In this document: one piece after another, positions 6,686 to 8,505 of the stretch
Position numbering within the stretch: position 1 is the stretch's first letter
How the letters are laid out: the number at the start of each line of letters is the position of its first letter
Assembly: GCA_026389255.1 (NCBI GenBank)
Contig: JAPLIF010000107.1
Location: forward strand, 1 to 8,505
Direction of reading: 5' to 3'
Source: Cyanobacteriota bacterium
GTDB lineage: Bacteria > Cyanobacteriota > Cyanobacteriia > PCC-6307 > Cyanobiaceae
DNA: 8,505 nt
Translations under genes and position numbers: made by a program
Notes under the pieces: generated by a model
The model's input: only the letters and a program-made list of their open reading frames with translations
Database searches by the model: none
Told to the model about the DNA's origin: nothing

Positions 6686-7042
6686 ATGGCTGCGACCACT
6701 CCCAGGGCTAAACCGACAGTACGCATTAAGATGCGTATTAAAAAAGGTGACACCGTCCAGGTGATCACTGGCAAGGACAAGGGTAAAACCGGTGAGGTTC
6801 TACGCACCCTTCCCTATGAAAATCGTGTGATTGTACAAGGTATCAACCTGCGCACTCGCCACGTTAAGCCCACTCAAGAAGGTGAGTCTGGGCGCATCCT
6901 CACCGAGGAAGCGTCCCTGCATGCCTCCAATGTGATGCTTTATTCCTCAACAAATAACGTGGCTAGCCGCGTCGCAATTGTTGTGGAGAAGGACGGTACT
7001 AAAAAACGCCGTCTGAAGAAAACAGGTGAACTTCTGGATTGA
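6686..7042 (+). CDS. rplX: 50S ribosomal protein L24
   Basis: L24 starts 50S assembly by binding the 5' end of 23S rRNA. The protein is 118 residues. A KOW motif follows residue 16 ([19 protein letters not shown]), then [15 protein letters not shown] and [12 protein letters not shown]. Residues 1-15 ([15 protein letters not shown]) precede the usual bacterial start; picocyanobacterial L24 proteins have a similar extension. The ATG at 6686 is favoured over an internal ATG at 6731 because GGAGGTGAT (6672-6680) is a nine-base match to the anti-Shine-Dalgarno, with 9 bases between GGAGG and the start. It begins 1 base after rplN. The gene is followed by the longest gap inside the cluster. Confidence 0.97.
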   Translation: MAATTPRAKPTVRIKMRIKKGDTVQVITGKDKGKTGEVLRTLPYENRVIVQGINLRTRHVKPTQEGESGRILTEEASLHASNVMLYSSTNNVASRVAIVVEKDGTKKRRLKKTGELLD

Positions 7043-7144
7043 AGCCGGGGTATTGACCCTCCGTATTCTTCCTCAACACATCCCTTTCTGCCCCTCTGCC
7101 TGTCCGCCTTCTGACCACGTCCAGAAGCGCAACCCCATCCCCCT
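7043..7144 (+). promoter_or_regulatory. Pyrimidine-rich gap between rplX and rplE, possible internal regulatory region
   Basis: This 102-base gap far exceeds the other spacings in the cluster. It is strongly pyrimidine-biased on the + strand and holds a 6-bp hairpin, CTTCTG (7108-7113) with CAGAAG (7122-7127), around an 8-base loop. TTGACC at 7053-7058 resembles a -35 box, but the bases 16-18 further on (around AACACAT) are a poor -10. No Shine-Dalgarno sequence precedes rplE. It may hold an internal promoter or simply be untranslated spacer. Confidence 0.3.
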
Positions 7145-7684
7145 ATGTCACTGAAACAGCGCTACCGGGAGACGATCCAGCCCAAGTTGCTGAAGGATCT
7201 CGATCTATCCAATGTTCACGAGGTCCCCAAGGTGCTCAAGGTCACCGTCAACCGGGGTCTGGGTGAAGCTGCCCAGAATGCGAAGTCCTTGGAAGCCTCC
7301 ATTACCGAGCTGGCCACCATTACAGGTCAGAAGGTCGTGGTGACCCGAGCCAAAAAGGCCATCGCCGGTTTCAAGATTCGCCAGGGTATGCCCATCGGCG
7401 TCACTGTTACCCTAAGGGGAGAACGGATGTACGCCTTCCTGGAGCGTCTGATTCATCTAGCCTTGCCGCGCATTCGTGACTTTCGGGGTGTAAGTCCAAA
7501 GAGTTTTGATGGCCGGGGTAACTACACCCTGGGCATCCGCGAACAGATCATCTTCCCTGAGATTTCCTTTGACCAGATCGACGCCATCCGGGGCATGGAC
7601 GTAACGATCGTGACCAGCGCCCGTAACGACGATGAGGGCCGGGCCCTCCTCCGCGAAATGGGGATGCCGTTCCGCAGCAACTAA
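7145..7684 (+). CDS. rplE: 50S ribosomal protein L5
   Basis: L5 binds 5S rRNA in the central protuberance and contacts P-site tRNA and S13. The protein is 179 residues, the same length as E. coli L5. It begins [16 protein letters not shown] and contains [89 protein letters not shown] and the ending [12 protein letters not shown]. There is no ribosome binding site immediately upstream (the bases before the ATG are C-rich). rpsH follows after 20 bases, with no rpsN between, the cyanobacterial arrangement. Confidence 0.98.
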   Translation: MSLKQRYRETIQPKLLKDLDLSNVHEVPKVLKVTVNRGLGEAAQNAKSLEASITELATITGQKVVVTRAKKAIAGFKIRQGMPIGVTVTLRGERMYAFLERLIHLALPRIRDFRGVSPKSFDGRGNYTLGIREQIIFPEISFDQIDAIRGMDVTIVTSARNDDEGRALLREMGMPFRSN

Positions 7685-7704
7685 GCCCTTTTCCGGACAC
7701 GACT

Positions 7705-8082
7705 ATGGCCAACCACGACCCGATTTCTGACATGCTCACCCGCATCCGTAATGCGAGTGAGAAGCGCCACGAGAACACTCGCGTTCCTTCTTCCCGACTC
7801 TGCCGCAGCATCGCCCAGGTGCTTCAGCAGGAAGGCTTCATTGCCAACATTTCCGAGGAAGGCGAAGGGGTCCGCAAAGAATTAGTGCTTGAACTCAAGT
7901 ACAGCGGTAAACATCGCCAGCCCACCATCCGCCGCATGCAGCGGGTGAGTAAGCCTGGTCTGCGCATTTACAAAAGCACACGCCAGCTTCCCAAGGTCCT
8001 TGGCGGCCTCGGGGTTGCGATCATCTCCACAACGAGGGGGGTGATGAGTGACCGGGAAGCCCGTAAACAGGGTGTCGGCTGA
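7705..8082 (+). CDS. rpsH: 30S ribosomal protein S8, ended early by an in-frame TGA
   Basis: S8 is a primary 16S rRNA binding protein that recognises helix 21 and is needed for assembly of the 30S platform. The frame begins [17 protein letters not shown] and runs through [28 protein letters not shown] (66-85) and the S8 signature [20 protein letters not shown] (101-120). It stops after KQGVG at residue 125. Cyanobacterial S8 is normally 133 residues and goes on with GEVLCYV plus an aromatic residue. Here the next codon is TGA, followed in frame by codons for EVLCYVF and another TGA. If the first TGA were GGA, the protein would be exactly 133 residues. It could be a truncated protein, a readthrough product or a sequence error. 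Only a weak CGGA precedes the ATG. The identity as S8 is secure; the end is not. Confidence 0.9.
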   Translation: MANHDPISDMLTRIRNASEKRHENTRVPSSRLCRSIAQVLQQEGFIANISEEGEGVRKELVLELKYSGKHRQPTIRRMQRVSKPGLRIYKSTRQLPKVLGGLGVAIISTTRGVMSDREARKQGVG

Positions 8083-8106
8083 GAAGTGCTTTGCTACGTC
8101 TTTTGA
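8080..8106 (+). other. Premature TGA and leftover S8 C-terminal codons
   Basis: TGA at 8080-8082 replaces the expected GGA codon for the second glycine of the S8 GGE motif, a single G-to-T change. The codons from 8083 to 8103 still encode EVLCYVF, and a normal TGA closes the frame at 8104-8106. The ribosome binding site of rplF (GGGAG, 8111-8115) comes after this second stop. The undisturbed remainder shows the change is recent, erroneous or bypassed. Confidence 0.85.
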
Positions 8107-8124
8107 TCTAGGGAGAACAATTTC

Positions 8125-8505
8125 ATGTCTCGTATCGGCAAAGCCCCCATTCCCATCCCCGACAAGGTCTCCGTTGGTATTGACGGTTTGGCCGTTACTG
8201 TCAAGGGTCCCAAGGGCGAATTGCGGCGCACCCTTCCTGATGGCGTCACTGTCGTTCAGGAGGGTTCCATGGTTCAGGTCAATCCTGTCAACACCAGCCG
8301 CCGCTCCCGCGAGCGCCACGGCCTCAGTCGTACCCTTGTCGCCAACATGGTGGAGGGTGTCAGCCAGGGTTACACCCGCAAACTCGAAATTGTTGGCGTG
8401 GGTTATCGCGCCCAGGTTCAGTGTCGAAAGTTGGTGGTGAGTGCTGGCTACAGCCACCCCGTCGAGATGCTGCCCCCTGAGGGCATCACCTTTGTTGTCG
8501 AGAAC
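8125..8505 (+). CDS. rplF: 50S ribosomal protein L6, 5' part (cut by window end)
   Basis: L6 lies near the base of the L7/L12 stalk and the sarcin-ricin loop, where translation factors bind. The 127 codons present have no stop and run off the right edge; bacterial L6 is about 177-180 residues, so roughly 50 are missing. The start [17 protein letters not shown] is diagnostic. It is followed by [16 protein letters not shown] (27-42), [19 protein letters not shown] (60-78), and the second repeat with [13 protein letters not shown] (86-98), [13 protein letters not shown] and PPEGITF. AGGGAG (8110-8115) lies 9 bases before the ATG. In this operon rplR, rpsE and rplO would be expected next. Confidence 0.97.
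   Translation, partial: MSRIGKAPIPIPDKVSVGIDGLAVTVKGPKGELRRTLPDGVTVVQEGSMVQVNPVNTSRRSRERHGLSRTLVANMVEGVSQGYTRKLEIVGVGYRAQVQCRKLVVSAGYSHPVEMLPPEGITFVVEN

Noticed and set aside
7043..7144. Remnant of rpsN (S14) in the rplX-rplE gap
   Set aside because: rpsN would be expected after rplE, not before it, and no S14-like codons are visible in any frame of the gap.
8080..8082. UGA read as an amino acid by a variant genetic code
   Set aside because: TGA ends dnaB and most ribosomal genes in the window exactly where the proteins should end, so it works as a stop here.

Overview
The window is a run of ribosomal protein genes from a cyanobacterium, all on the + strand, preceded by the 3' part of a replicative helicase gene. 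Two absences in the gene order point to cyanobacteria or plastids. The cluster begins directly with rplC, with no rpsJ (S10) before it, and rplE is followed directly by rpsH, with no rpsN (S14) between them. The proteins read like those of the marine picocyanobacterial group (Synechococcus/Prochlorococcus/Cyanobium), most clearly the N-terminal extension of L24, L5 and the 133-codon S8 frame. The sequence is GC-rich, so a high-GC member of that clade is more likely than a low-GC Prochlorococcus. The genus-level assignment is inference from remembered family sequences, not from a search.

Layout: positions 3-1046 hold the C-terminal RecA-like part of DnaB, whose 5' end lies outside the window. 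Positions 1047-1425 hold no convincing gene but are rich in inverted repeats: a rod-like fold at 1090-1193 that could be a small RNA, a hairpin at 1286-1310, and a nested fold at 1338-1390 just ahead of rplC. From 1426 the cluster runs rplC-rplD-rplW-rplB-rpsS-rplV-rpsC-rplP-rpmC-rpsQ-rplN-rplX, then a 102-base pyrimidine-rich gap, then rplE-rpsH-rplF. rplF is cut by the window end. Apart from that gap, neighbouring genes overlap or lie at most about 40 bases apart, so the block looks like one operon, the fused S10 and spc operons. The proteins build the 50S subunit (L3, L4, L23, L2, L22, L16, L29, L14, L24, L5, L6) and the 30S subunit (S19, S3, S17, S8).

The most notable observation is in rpsH. 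The frame has an in-frame TGA at 8080-8082, where S8 proteins carry the second glycine of the conserved GGE motif. The frame then continues with codons for EVLCYVF and a second TGA at 8104-8106, which restores the family length. This is a point nonsense change, a sequence error, or a readthrough site. Other points are an altered Walker A loop in DnaB, an unoccupied DnaB intein site, an acidic C-terminal tail on L16, and several r-protein starts with no Shine-Dalgarno sequence. I found no mobile element, CRISPR array or evident new system.
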